Source of the DNA: Micromonospora noduli
GTDB lineage: Bacteria > Actinomycetota > Actinomycetes > Mycobacteriales > Micromonosporaceae
Assembly (NCBI RefSeq): GCF_003264365.1
Contig: NZ_PYAK01000033.1
Location: 1-64,000 of the forward strand
Length of the DNA: 64,000 nt
Direction of reading: 5' to 3'
Shown in pieces: positions 7,856-17,907 of this stretch (within the stretch, counting starts at the first letter, position 1; each line of letters starts with the position of its first letter). A model generated the notes under the pieces. The model did no database searches. It saw nothing but the letters and a program-made list of their open reading frames with translations, and was not told where the DNA came from. A program made the position numbers and the translations under genes.

Positions 7856-8776
7856 TCAGGCGGGCGCGGCGTCGGCTGCGCGTTCGCGGGCCTCCTGGCG
7901 GTCCAGCTCGCGGTCCACCCGGCGGGCCTCCCGCTCGGACTGCTTGACCCACTGCACCACCAGCACCGCGAGCATGGTCACACTGACGAACTCGCCACCG
8001 GCCCACAGGATGCCGCCGGCCACCACCTGGTCCTCCCAGGGGTCGACCCAACCGAGGTTCAGCGACGGGTACCAGTCGCCGCCGAAGAGCGTGCTGCTCT
8101 GCATGATGGTGAGGCCGAGCACTGTGTGGAACGGCACGGAGAGCAGCATCAGCAGCGCACGCGCCGGGTACGGCCAGCGGCCGGGCAGCGGGTCGAGGCC
8201 GAGCAGCGGCCAGAAGAACACGCAGCCGGTCATGATGAAGTGCGCGTGCACCAGCTCGTGCGCCCAGGCGTGTTCGAGCGTGTAGCGGTACAGATCACTG
8301 AAGTACAGCACGAACGGGTTGACCACGAAGATGGCGAACGCCACCAGCGGGAAGCTGTAGACCCGGGCGACGCGGCTGTGCACGATCGCGAGCAGGCGCT
8401 TGCGCGGCCCGACCGGCAGGGTCCGCAGGGCCAGGGTCATCGGTGCGCCCAGCGCCAGGAAGATCGGCGCCACCATGGAGAGCACCATGTGCTGGATCAT
8501 GTGCACGGACAGCAGCGCGGTGTCGTACGCGTGCAGCCCGCTGACCGTGACGAGCGCGATGCCGCCCAGGCCGGGGCCGAGGAAGAACACGGTACGGGCG
8601 ATCGGCCAGCGGTCGCCGCGCAGGCGTAGCCGGTAGACCCCGTAGAGGTACAGGCCGGCGGCGAGCACCAGGCCGAGGGCCAGCCAGCTGTCCAGCCGGG
8701 TCTCGGTCAGCACCGCGCCGACGGTGAACGGCGGCGGGGCCGAGGTGGCGGCGAAGATCGGATCGACGTGCAGCAC
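7856..8776 (-). CDS. ctaG: Cytochrome c oxidase assembly factor CtaG (caa3-type)
   Basis: About 306 residues with six to seven membrane helices. Family features include an HMIQHMVLSM motif in mid-protein and an AWAHELVHAHFIMTGCVFFWPLLG region with clustered histidines, consistent with the CtaG_caa3 family needed for copper insertion or assembly of the oxidase. The C-terminal tail is charged (Arg/Glu-rich). The GTG at 8776 begins the conserved part; upstream codons look non-coding and no strong ribosome-binding site is seen, so a leaderless start is possible. Divergent from ctaE, with a shared 108-bp promoter region. Confidence 0.88.
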   Translation of the reverse strand: MLHVDPIFAATSAPPPFTVGAVLTETRLDSWLALGLVLAAGLYLYGVYRLRLRGDRWPIARTVFFLGPGLGGIALVTVSGLHAYDTALLSVHMIQHMVLSMVAPIFLALGAPMTLALRTLPVGPRKRLLAIVHSRVARVYSFPLVAFAIFVVNPFVLYFSDLYRYTLEHAWAHELVHAHFIMTGCVFFWPLLGLDPLPGRWPYPARALLMLLSVPFHTVLGLTIMQSSTLFGGDWYPSLNLGWVDPWEDQVVAGGILWAGGEFVSVTMLAVLVVQWVKQSEREARRVDRELDRQEARERAADAAPA

Positions 8777-8884
8777 GCTTTTCAGGCTAGGCCAGGCGAA
8801 CCGGACCCTGACGCTCGGGCCACGGAAGGCGCAGGTTTGCCACCCCGCTGATCGGCTGCCCCGGTCAGGGGCAATAATGACGGC

Positions 8885-9484
8885 GTGACTGCGGCCCCAG
8901 CCATTGACAAGAGCCGGATCCACTCTCTGACCCGACCGAACATGGTCAGCGTCGGGACGATCGTGTGGCTCTCAAGCGAACTCATGTTCTTCGCGGCGCT
9001 GTTCGCGATGTACTTCTCCATCCGCGCCGCTGCGCCGGAGCAGTGGGAGAAGCACACCGAGGCGCTGAACATCCCGTACGCGACCACCTTCACGGTGATC
9101 CTGGTGCTGTCCTCGGTGACGTGCCAGCTCGGCGTCTTCGCGGCGGAGAAGGGTGACGTGCACGCGCTGCGGCGCTGGTTCACCGTCACCTTCGTGATGG
9201 GCCTGATCTTCGTCCTCGGCCAGCTGAACGAGTACCGGCACCTGGTCGCCGACGGCATCAAGATCAACGAAGACGGGTACGGGTCGGTGTTCTACCTGAC
9301 CACCGGCTTCCACGGCCTGCACGTGACCGGTGGTCTGATCGCCTTCATCATCTTCATGGTCCGTACGACCATGGGCCGGTTCACTCCGGCGCAGGCGACG
9401 TCGGCGATCGTCGTGTCGTACTACTGGCACTTCGTCGACGTCGTGTGGATCGGGCTGTACGCCATGATCTACTGGCTCCAGTGA
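8885..9484 (+). CDS. ctaE: Cytochrome c oxidase subunit III
   Basis: 199 residues with five predicted membrane helices, the normal short form in actinobacteria. Diagnostic stretches are ELMFFAALFAMYFSIR in helix 1, the GFHGLHVTGG motif and the C-terminal SYYWHFVDVVWIGLYAMIYWLQ region (helix 5). It starts the operon ctaE-qcrC-qcrA-qcrB. GTG start; ribosome-binding site weak. Confidence 0.95.
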   Translation: MTAAPAIDKSRIHSLTRPNMVSVGTIVWLSSELMFFAALFAMYFSIRAAAPEQWEKHTEALNIPYATTFTVILVLSSVTCQLGVFAAEKGDVHALRRWFTVTFVMGLIFVLGQLNEYRHLVADGIKINEDGYGSVFYLTTGFHGLHVTGGLIAFIIFMVRTTMGRFTPAQATSAIVVSYYWHFVDVVWIGLYAMIYWLQ

Positions 9485-9554
9485 TCTTGCGCGTCACATT
9501 CCGCGCTGCTGCTCCGTCCCCTGAGACAGGTCCAACCGGTTAAGGACACCGCTC

Positions 9555-10391
9555 ATGACTTCTGACAACGACCGCCGACGCGGTCTGCTCGCGCGGTTGC
9601 GTGAGCGGCCCGCCGCGCGCAGCAGGGGCCGCCGCCGGCTGGGCGCCGCGGTCCGGCTGATCGCCGCGCTGATGCTCGCCGGTGGCGCGTACACCGTCTT
9701 CGCCCCGGGCGCCCAGGCGCAGGACAACCCGCAGCTGACCGGCGCCGCCGCCGAGGGCAAGGCGCTGTTCGACGTGAGCTGCGTGACCTGCCACGGCCGC
9801 AACGCCCAGGGCGTCGAGGGCCGCGGGCCGAGCCTGATCGGCGTCGGCGCGGCATCTGTCGAGTTCCAGGTCAGCTCCGGGCGGATGCCGCTGGCCCGCC
9901 AGGAGGCCCAGGCGCACCGCAAGCCCCCGGTCTTCAACGACGAGCAGACCCGTCAGCTGGCCCAGTACATCCAGGAGCTTGGCGGCGGCCCGGTCGTGCC
10001 CGAGGGCGACGACCTCCGCGAGGACGGCAACATCGCCGCCGGCGGTGAGCTGTTCCGGATCAACTGCTCGCAGTGCCACGCCTTCGGTGGCGGCGGCGGT
10101 GCGCTCTCCTCGGGCAAGTTCGCCCCGAGCCTGCACCCCGCGACCGACCGCCAGATCTACGCGGCGATGTTGAGCGGCCCGCAGAACATGCCGGTGTTCG
10201 GCGACAACCAGCTCCGGCCGGAGCAGAAGGCCGACATCATCGCCTACATCCAGGAGACGCTGAAGCACGACCAGGACCCGGGCGGGTTCAACCTCGGGCG
10301 GTACGGCCCGTCCACCGAGGGCCTGGCGATCTTCCTGGTTGGCATCGTGGCGCTCGTCTTCGCTAGCCTGTGGATTGCGGGTAAGTCGTGA
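9555..10391 (+). CDS. qcrC: Dihaem cytochrome c subunit of the bcc complex
   Basis: 278 residues. Two c-type haem sites are visible, CVTCHG (residues ~76-81) and CSQCHA (~174-179), each followed by a distal Met-containing loop. An N-terminal membrane segment (about 31-50) and a C-terminal one (GLAIFLVGIVALVFASLWIAG) anchor it. This two-haem, two-anchor form is the actinobacterial QcrC that bridges the quinol:cytochrome c reductase directly to the aa3 oxidase without soluble cytochrome c. Second gene of the ctaE-qcrCAB operon. Confidence 0.95.
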   Translation: MTSDNDRRRGLLARLRERPAARSRGRRRLGAAVRLIAALMLAGGAYTVFAPGAQAQDNPQLTGAAAEGKALFDVSCVTCHGRNAQGVEGRGPSLIGVGAASVEFQVSSGRMPLARQEAQAHRKPPVFNDEQTRQLAQYIQELGGGPVVPEGDDLREDGNIAAGGELFRINCSQCHAFGGGGGALSSGKFAPSLHPATDRQIYAAMLSGPQNMPVFGDNQLRPEQKADIIAYIQETLKHDQDPGGFNLGRYGPSTEGLAIFLVGIVALVFASLWIAGKS

Positions 10392-10455
10392 TCGAGCAGG
10401 CCATCCGATTCAGTGCCGTGGTGCCGCTCGGCGCCACCCGTAGCGAGGTGACGGC

Positions 10456-11544
10456 ATGAGCACCCACACCGAGCACCAGGCCTCACAGGGCCCGGAGCCG
10501 CTCGACGTGAACGACCCCAAGCTGACCCGTTTCGACATCGTTCGTGAGGGCGCGCGCCGGGACGACATCGAGATCGTCCACTACGAGCCGCAGGTGCTGC
10601 CGGGCACCAAGGCGGAGCGTCGGCTGACCCGGGTGGTCGCCGGCTTCTTCCTGATCACCGGCCTGGCCGCGACCGCCTTCCTGGCCATCTACATCTGGTG
10701 GCCGTGGCAGTACGAGGCGGGCCGGGGCGGCGACAAGTTCTACACCCCGCTGCTCGGCTTCACCCTCGGCGTGGCGCTGCTCGCCGTCGGCTTCGGCATC
10801 CTGACCTGGGGCAAGAAGTTGCTGCCCAAGGAGGTCTCGATCCAGGACCGGCACGAGGGCCAGGTGGACTCCGAAGGCCGCACCATCACCGGCCAGACCA
10901 TGCTCTACATGGCTGACGAACTGGGTGTGAAGCGTCGCCCCCTGCTCGGCATCTCGCTGCTGGCCGGTCTCGCGCCGGTCGCCGCGGTCGCCGCGGCGCC
11001 GCTGGTCGGCGGCCTGATCTCGCAGCCGCACAAGAACAACCAGATGTTTACCACCGGGTTTGCAGCGGCCGAGGGCGGCCAGCGGATCCGTCTGGTCCGC
11101 GAGGACGGCCGGCCGATCCGCCCGGCGGACATCAGCAGCGGTGGGCAGTTGACCGTCTTCCCCGGCATCGACCACGGCGTGAGCAACAGGCACGCCGACT
11201 CGCCGACGCTGCTGATCCACCTCCGCGACTCCGACGCGCAGGAGTCGCGCCGGGCCAACGAGAAGGTCGGCCACGGTGACTACATGTGGGGCAACTACGC
11301 GGCGTTCTCCAAGATCTGCACGCACGCGGGATGCCCGGCCAGCCTGTACGAGCAGCAGACCAACCGGCTGCTCTGCCCGTGCCACCAGTCCCAGTTCCTG
11401 ATCACCGACAACGCCCGGCCAGTCTTCGGCCCCGCCAGCCGGCGGCTGCCGCAGCTGCCGATCGAGGTGGACTCCGAGGGCTTCTTCGTGGCGAAGTCCG
11501 ACTACACCGAGACCGTCGGGCCTGATTTCTGGGAGCGGCCATGA
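10456..11544 (+). CDS. qcrA: Rieske iron-sulfur subunit of the bcc complex
   Basis: 362 residues, the long actinobacterial form with about three N-terminal membrane helices (near residues 58-80, 96-116, 160-182). The [2Fe-2S] site is CTHAGC with CPCHQS (residues ~287-315). It carries electrons from menaquinol to the haem c of QcrC. ATG start after a GAGGTGACGGC region. The stop overlaps the qcrB start (ATGA), implying translational coupling. Confidence 0.95.
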   Translation: MSTHTEHQASQGPEPLDVNDPKLTRFDIVREGARRDDIEIVHYEPQVLPGTKAERRLTRVVAGFFLITGLAATAFLAIYIWWPWQYEAGRGGDKFYTPLLGFTLGVALLAVGFGILTWGKKLLPKEVSIQDRHEGQVDSEGRTITGQTMLYMADELGVKRRPLLGISLLAGLAPVAAVAAAPLVGGLISQPHKNNQMFTTGFAAAEGGQRIRLVREDGRPIRPADISSGGQLTVFPGIDHGVSNRHADSPTLLIHLRDSDAQESRRANEKVGHGDYMWGNYAAFSKICTHAGCPASLYEQQTNRLLCPCHQSQFLITDNARPVFGPASRRLPQLPIEVDSEGFFVAKSDYTETVGPDFWERP

Positions 11545-13172
11545 AGCGTCGAAAGTTTGACCTTGCGGCGACGCCGGGCAAGGCCGCGGTGGGAGTGGAC
11601 GACCGCTTCGCGGTGGCCACCCCGCTGCGCAAGCTGCTGAACAAGGTCTTCCCGGACCACTGGTCCTTCCTGCTCGGCGAGATCGCGCTGTTCTCGTTCG
11701 TCGTGCTGCTGCTGACCGGTGTGTTCCTCACCTTCTTCTTCGAGCCGGCGATGACCGAGGTGGTCTACGACGGCAGCTACGCGCCGTTGCAGGGCACCCC
11801 GATGTCCGCCGCGTACGCCTCCAGCCTGGACATCTCGTTCGACGTCCGCGGCGGTCTGGTGATGCGGCAGATGCACCACTGGGCGGCGCTGCTGTTCATG
11901 GCTGCGATCGTCGTGCACATGCTGCGGGTGTTCTTCACCGGCGCCTTCCGCAAGCCGCGCGAGACCAACTGGATCATCGGTTCGCTGCTGTTCTGGGTCG
12001 GCTTCCTGGCCGGCTTCACCGGCTACTCGCTGCCGGACGACGGCCTGTCCGGCACCGGCCTGCGGATCGCCTCGGCGATCATGCTGTCCATCCCGGTGAT
12101 CGGCTCCTGGGTCACCTCGTCGGTCTTCGGCGGCGAGTTCCCCGGCACGATCATCATCAGCCGGTTCTTCATCGCCCACGTGCTGCTCATCCCGGGTCTG
12201 CTGGTCGCGCTGATCAGCGTCCACCTGGGCCTGGTCTTCAAGCAGAAGCACACCCAGTGGCCCGGCCCTGGCCGGACCAACAACAACGTGGTCGGCGAGC
12301 GGATGTTCCCGCGGTACGCGCTGAAGCAGGGCGGCTTCTTCATGGTCGTCTTCGGCGTCATCGCGCTGATGGGCGGTCTGTTCCAGATCAACCCGATCTG
12401 GCTGTTCGGCCCGTACGAGGCGTGGGTGGTCTCGGCCGCCAGCCAGCCCGACTGGTACGTCATGTTCCTCGACGGGTCGACCCGACTCATGCCGGCCTGG
12501 GAGATCCCCATCCCGATCGGCGACGGGTACGTCATCCCGCCGCTGTTCTGGCCGACGGTCGTGCTGCCCGGCATCCTGGTGGGCCTGTCGACGATGTACC
12601 CGTTCCTGGAAGCCCGGCACCTCAAGGACCGCAAGAGCCACAACCTGCTCGAGCGTCCCCGGGATGCTCCGGCCCGGACCGCCGTCGGCGCCATGGCCGT
12701 CTCGTTCTACATCGTGTTGACGCTCTCCGGCGCCAACGACGTGATCGCGGACAAGTTCCAGATCAGCCTGAACGCGATGACCTGGGCGGGCCGGATCGGC
12801 CTGCTGGTGGTCCCGCCGCTGGCGTACTACGTCACCTACCGGCTCTGCCTGGGTCTGCAGCAGCACGACCGGGAGGTGCTCGCGCACGGCGTGGAGACCG
12901 GCATCATCCGGCGCATGCCGGACGGCCGGTTCGTCGAGGTGCACCAGCCGCTCAGCGCGTCCAACGGGCACGCGGACGGTCACGGCCAGCTCGACTACGT
13001 CGGCTGGGTCGTGCCCAAGAAGATGAACCGGCTGGGGGCCCTCGGCCCGGCCATCCGGGGCTTCTTCTACCCGATCGAGAAGCCGGTCGAGGCACCGGTC
13101 TCGCCGGGACACCCGCCGGTCGAGGCCCGACCTGAGCGCGAGGAGATCGGCAGCGGCGAAAGCCGCCGCTGA
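11541..13172 (+). CDS. qcrB: Cytochrome b subunit of the bcc complex
   Basis: 543 residues with about eight to nine membrane helices. Haem b ligand histidines sit in MRQMHHWAALLFMAAIVVHMLRVF and in FFIAHVLLIPGLLVALISVHLGL. The quinol-site PEWY-type motif appears as QPDWYVMF. The extended hydrophilic C-terminus (last ~100 residues) is typical of actinobacterial QcrB. Overlaps qcrA by 4 bases; a strong hairpin terminator follows. Confidence 0.95.
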   Translation: MKRRKFDLAATPGKAAVGVDDRFAVATPLRKLLNKVFPDHWSFLLGEIALFSFVVLLLTGVFLTFFFEPAMTEVVYDGSYAPLQGTPMSAAYASSLDISFDVRGGLVMRQMHHWAALLFMAAIVVHMLRVFFTGAFRKPRETNWIIGSLLFWVGFLAGFTGYSLPDDGLSGTGLRIASAIMLSIPVIGSWVTSSVFGGEFPGTIIISRFFIAHVLLIPGLLVALISVHLGLVFKQKHTQWPGPGRTNNNVVGERMFPRYALKQGGFFMVVFGVIALMGGLFQINPIWLFGPYEAWVVSAASQPDWYVMFLDGSTRLMPAWEIPIPIGDGYVIPPLFWPTVVLPGILVGLSTMYPFLEARHLKDRKSHNLLERPRDAPARTAVGAMAVSFYIVLTLSGANDVIADKFQISLNAMTWAGRIGLLVVPPLAYYVTYRLCLGLQQHDREVLAHGVETGIIRRMPDGRFVEVHQPLSASNGHADGHGQLDYVGWVVPKKMNRLGALGPAIRGFFYPIEKPVEAPVSPGHPPVEARPEREEIGSGESRR

Positions 13173-13190
13173 CCGCCCAGTCGCACCGTT

Positions 13191-13225
13191 ACGGGGCGCC
13201 CGCCGGATTCCGGCGGGCGCCCCGT
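13191..13225 (+). terminator. Strong hairpin terminator after qcrB
   Basis: Perfect 16-base stem (ACGGGGCGCCCGCCGG with its complement) around a 3-base loop, 18 bases after the qcrB stop. It should end the ctaE-qcrCAB transcript. Confidence 0.93.
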
Positions 13226-13365
13226 CGTATCCACACCCCCCGACCCATCCGACCAGGAGTCGGACGGCCCTGACGGGACCGGTCGACCCCGCGCGACGGG
13301 CGATCGCAGGAATAACCCCGGTGAGCCGGGTATCCGTGCGGTCCAACGTCTCAAGGGGGGGAAGC

Positions 13366-14055
13366 ATGTTGGGTATCAAACGCCTCGGCCTGTTGGCCGC
13401 GCTGGTACTGGTCGGTGTCGCGCCGGCTGCGGCCGCGCAGGCCGCGGCACAGCCGTCAACGCAGGACACCCAGTACCTGCAGGCGGTACACCAGGTCAAC
13501 CTGTTCGAGATCACCGCTGGTGACCTGGCTCAGCAGAAGGGTCAGGACCAGGGGGTCAAGGACCTGGGCGCGATGCTGAAGACCGACCACACCCAGCTGG
13601 ACCAGACGGTGCAGCAGACCGCGTCGCAGCTCGGGGTGGAACTGCCGAACGAGCCCAGCGCCGATCAGCAGGCGGTCATCGACAGGCTGAACAACGCCAG
13701 CGGTGCGGAGTTCGACCGGCTCTGGGTGACCAGTGAGCTGGCCGGCCACGTCCAGGCCATCCAGGCCACCCAGACGGAGATCTCGCAGGGCTCCGAGCAG
13801 TCGGTGGTCCAGTTGGCGCAGACGGCACTGCCGACGCTGCAGACGCACTACGACGAGTTGGTGGCGCTCGCCAACAAGCTGGGCATCCCGGTTCCGCAGA
13901 CCAGCGCCAGCGGTACGCCCAGCCCGGGCGGCACCGGCACTGAGTCGCCGGCTCCGGGCGGCACTGTCACCGAGTCGCCGGCTCCGGGCGGCACCGGCAC
14001 CGAGTCGCCGGCTCCGGGCGGCAGCACCGAGGTACCGGCTCCCAGCGAGAGCTGA
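13366..14055 (+). CDS. Secreted DUF4142 protein with a C-terminal repeat tail
   Basis: 229 residues. Signal peptide at the N-terminus (LGLLAALVLVGVAPAAAAQA). The mature part matches the DUF4142 helical-bundle type: paired helices with DTQYLQAVHQVNLFEITAGDLA and a central MLKTDHTQLDQTV segment, about residues 30-180. The last 45 residues are Gly/Pro/Ser/Thr-rich with three copies of PGGTxTESPA encoded by 30-bp DNA repeats, probably a flexible wall-spanning tail. The ATG at 13366 has an AAGGGGGGG ribosome-binding site; an earlier in-frame GTG lacks one. Substrate and function unknown. Confidence 0.88.
   Translation: MLGIKRLGLLAALVLVGVAPAAAAQAAAQPSTQDTQYLQAVHQVNLFEITAGDLAQQKGQDQGVKDLGAMLKTDHTQLDQTVQQTASQLGVELPNEPSADQQAVIDRLNNASGAEFDRLWVTSELAGHVQAIQATQTEISQGSEQSVVQLAQTALPTLQTHYDELVALANKLGIPVPQTSASGTPSPGGTGTESPAPGGTVTESPAPGGTGTESPAPGGSTEVPAPSES
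13924..14031 (+). repeat. 30-bp tandem repeat inside the DUF4142 gene
   Basis: Three full units (13924-13953, 13954-13983, 13984-14013) starting CCGGGCGGCAC and a partial fourth, coding PGGTxTESPA. Likely prone to copy-number change. Confidence 0.9.
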
Positions 14056-14070
14056 CGTAGCCACAGCAGA

Positions 14071-14101
14071 CGGCCGGTCCACCCTCGCGGTGGGCCGGCC
14101 G
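14071..14101 (+). terminator. Hairpin after the DUF4142 gene
   Basis: 13-base stem with one G-T-type mismatch and a 5-base loop, 16 bases after the stop and before the convergent AsnC-type gene. Confidence 0.8.
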
Positions 14102-14159
14102 CCCTGTGCGCGCTACGCGCCGCCGTGCGGCCGGCACGGCCCCAGAAACGGCTAGCGGG

Positions 14160-14447
14160 TCAGTCGGCGCTGGCCAGACCGATCGCGAACGCCTCCTCCA
14201 GGTCGTGCTGCGAGTACGCCCGGAAGGCGATGTGCGACTCGGTGTTGAGCACGCCCGGGACCTTGGAGATGCTGCCCGCGATGACCTGGGCGATCTGGTC
14301 GAACTCGCGGACCCGGACGATGGCGATGAGGTCGACGTGCCCGGCCACCGAGTAGACCTCGCTGACACCGGGAAGGTTGGCCAGGTTCTCCGCCACCTCG
14401 GGGATCGCATCGGTGGCGCAGTCGATCAGCACGATCGCGGTGATCAC
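14160..14447 (-). CDS. Stand-alone Lrp/AsnC ligand-binding (RAM) domain protein
   Basis: 95 residues, only the effector-binding alpha/beta domain of the Lrp/AsnC family without a DNA-binding helix-turn-helix. Shows the family pattern VEVYSVAGHVDLIAIVRV-like (LPGVSEVYSVAGHVDL), followed by PGVLNTESHIAF. Such single-domain proteins form oligomers that bind amino acids and may modulate full-length Lrp proteins; the partner is not visible here. GTG start with a GGAGAA ribosome-binding site. Confidence 0.88.
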   Translation of the reverse strand: MITAIVLIDCATDAIPEVAENLANLPGVSEVYSVAGHVDLIAIVRVREFDQIAQVIAGSISKVPGVLNTESHIAFRAYSQHDLEEAFAIGLASAD

Positions 14448-14526
14448 GGGGCATTTCTCCGTTCGTCGGCGTCGTCGCCCATGCTAGATGTTCCGGCCCG
14501 AGACCGGAGGCGGGAGCCGTCGGGGC

Positions 14527-15396
14527 TCAGCCCTGGGCGCGGCAGGGCACGGTCAGGTCGCTCCCGGCCCGGATCACGTTCCGCAGCCGCTCGCCGGCCC
14601 GTACGGTCGCGCCCGGCCACACCACGGTGCGGGACACGTCGCCGTCCACCCGCGCGCCCGCGCCGACGACCGACTCCACGCAAGGGCCGGTCACCGTCGC
14701 GGTCTCCTCGACGAGAACGCCGCCGGCCGCGGCGTGCAGGTTGGCCGCCAGGTAGTCGGCCGGGGTGCCGGTGTCGAAGAAGGTGCCCGGGTAGGGCACC
14801 ACCGCCAGGGCGCCCGCCGCCTCGGCCGGACGCCACACGGCGCGAACCAGGTCCGAGAAGACGACCGGCAGGTCCCGGACCAGCCGCCAGGGCAGCAGCG
14901 AGAAGCCGGTGAAGCAGTGCCCGGCGAAGGTGCCCGGCGCCGCCGGGTCCGCGGCGGGCTGGCCGAGCAGGCGTACGGTGTGCCCGTCCCAGCCGTCGAG
15001 CAGGGCGGCCACGTCCGGGCCGGGGGGAGCAGCCGGGTCGGCGAGGTACGCGTCGGCGTTGCCGACCAGCACCGGCCGCCCGTCGATCCAGTCCCGCAGG
15101 TTGGCGACCCCACCCGCGGTGCCCAGTGGGTCGCCCGGCTCCACTGACAGGTGTGCGCGGTCGCCGACGTGCGCCACCACCTGGTCGCCGAGGTAGCAGG
15201 CGTTCACCGCGACCCGATCGGGACCGGTCAGGCCCAGGCCGGCCAGCCGCGCCAACGCCCGATCCAGCAGCGGGACGTTGCCCACCGGGCAGAGCGCCTT
15301 GGGCACCCGTTCGGTGAGCGGGCGCAGCCGCGTGCCCTCGCCGGCGGCCAGCACCACCGCGCACAGGTTCGCCGGCACACCGGCCGCGACGGTCAC
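14527..15396 (-). CDS. Nucleotidyltransferase (sugar-phosphate nucleotidylyltransferase type)
   Basis: 289 residues. N-terminal NTP-transferase signature VVLAAGEGTRLRPLTERVPKAL (residues ~13-34: G-x-G-T-R and Lys) followed by VGNADAYL with a metal-binding Asp. The C-terminal third has hexapeptide-like turns (VVGAGARVDGDVSRTVVWPGATV), as in left-handed beta-helix sugar-1-phosphate nucleotidylyltransferases. The probable reaction is NTP + sugar-1-phosphate to NDP-sugar; the sugar is unknown. The GTG start overlaps the Nudix gene stop (GTGA), so the pair is co-translated. Confidence 0.87.
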   Translation of the reverse strand: MTVAAGVPANLCAVVLAAGEGTRLRPLTERVPKALCPVGNVPLLDRALARLAGLGLTGPDRVAVNACYLGDQVVAHVGDRAHLSVEPGDPLGTAGGVANLRDWIDGRPVLVGNADAYLADPAAPPGPDVAALLDGWDGHTVRLLGQPAADPAAPGTFAGHCFTGFSLLPWRLVRDLPVVFSDLVRAVWRPAEAAGALAVVPYPGTFFDTGTPADYLAANLHAAAGGVLVEETATVTGPCVESVVGAGARVDGDVSRTVVWPGATVRAGERLRNVIRAGSDLTVPCRAQG

Positions 15397-15935
15397 GGGG
15401 TGTCGTCGGGAACCGGTGGCGGGAACTGCCCGGCCAGCGGCCCGATGTCGTAGTAGGCGAGCAGCCGGGCCGTCGGCCAGGTCAGCTTGGGCAGGTCGTC
15501 CAGGGGGTGCCAGGCGGCCTCGAAGACCTCCGCGCCGTCGACGGTCAGCTCGGTGCTGGATGCCGGCACCTCGGCCTCGAAGACCATGTCCACCCAGCCC
15601 TTGGCGTGCACGATCGCGTTCGGCACCGCCGGGCGCAGCCGGGACGGTGGGAGCCGGACGCCGGACTCCTCGAACAGCTCACGGGCCGCGCCCACCACCG
15701 GGGCCTCGCCCCGGTTGAGCAGGCCGGCGGGGAGTGACCAACCCTTGCCGGGCGGCTGGCGCAGCATGAGCAACCGACCCGCGCCCGTCGCCTCGGTGTC
15801 CCGGACCAGGGTCACGGCGCCGACGATGTACTTGGGCACGGCCAGCCGGACCAGGCGCCGACGCACCGGCAGGGGCAGCCGGTAGAAGGCCTGGTAGAAG
15901 AGAGCCCGACCGGTGGCGCGGGAGCGGGGGATCAT
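15393..15935 (-). CDS. Nudix hydrolase
   Basis: 180 residues. Complete Nudix box GLLNRGEAPVVGAARELFEESGV (shown in pieces: G-x5-E-x7-REL-x-EE-x-G) at residues ~70-92. About 40 residues precede the Nudix fold, beginning with a basic, hydrophobic N-terminus. It would hydrolyse a nucleoside diphosphate linked to another group; the substrate is not predictable. Translationally coupled to the nucleotidyltransferase downstream, so it might act on, or proofread, the same nucleotide-sugar pool (inference). Confidence 0.88.
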   Translation of the reverse strand: MIPRSRATGRALFYQAFYRLPLPVRRRLVRLAVPKYIVGAVTLVRDTEATGAGRLLMLRQPPGKGWSLPAGLLNRGEAPVVGAARELFEESGVRLPPSRLRPAVPNAIVHAKGWVDMVFEAEVPASSTELTVDGAEVFEAAWHPLDDLPKLTWPTARLLAYYDIGPLAGQFPPPVPDDTP

Positions 15936-15987
15936 GACTCCAGGCTAGTGGTCACGAATGTTCTTCGGACGCGCTGGGGCCGCCGGG

Positions 15988-17781
<1,794 letters not shown>

Positions 17782-17907
17782 GAGGGACACCTCCTCACCC
17801 CGGCTCCGCATCGCCGGAACCCGGCGGGGGAGCAGGCCCACGAATCGGGCAGGACTGCACTTCTCTAACAGCCTAAGCGAGTCGACGTAGTCCGATCGGT
17901 CAGTTGG

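Noticed and set aside
13924..14031. Regular 30-bp repeats, CRISPR-like unit length
   Set aside because: Directly tandem with no spacers and in frame with the DUF4142 protein tail.
17842..17907. Riboswitch or attenuator upstream of the RelA/SpoT gene
   Set aside because: Too short and without a stable fold or known motif; start uncertainty of the gene explains the gap.
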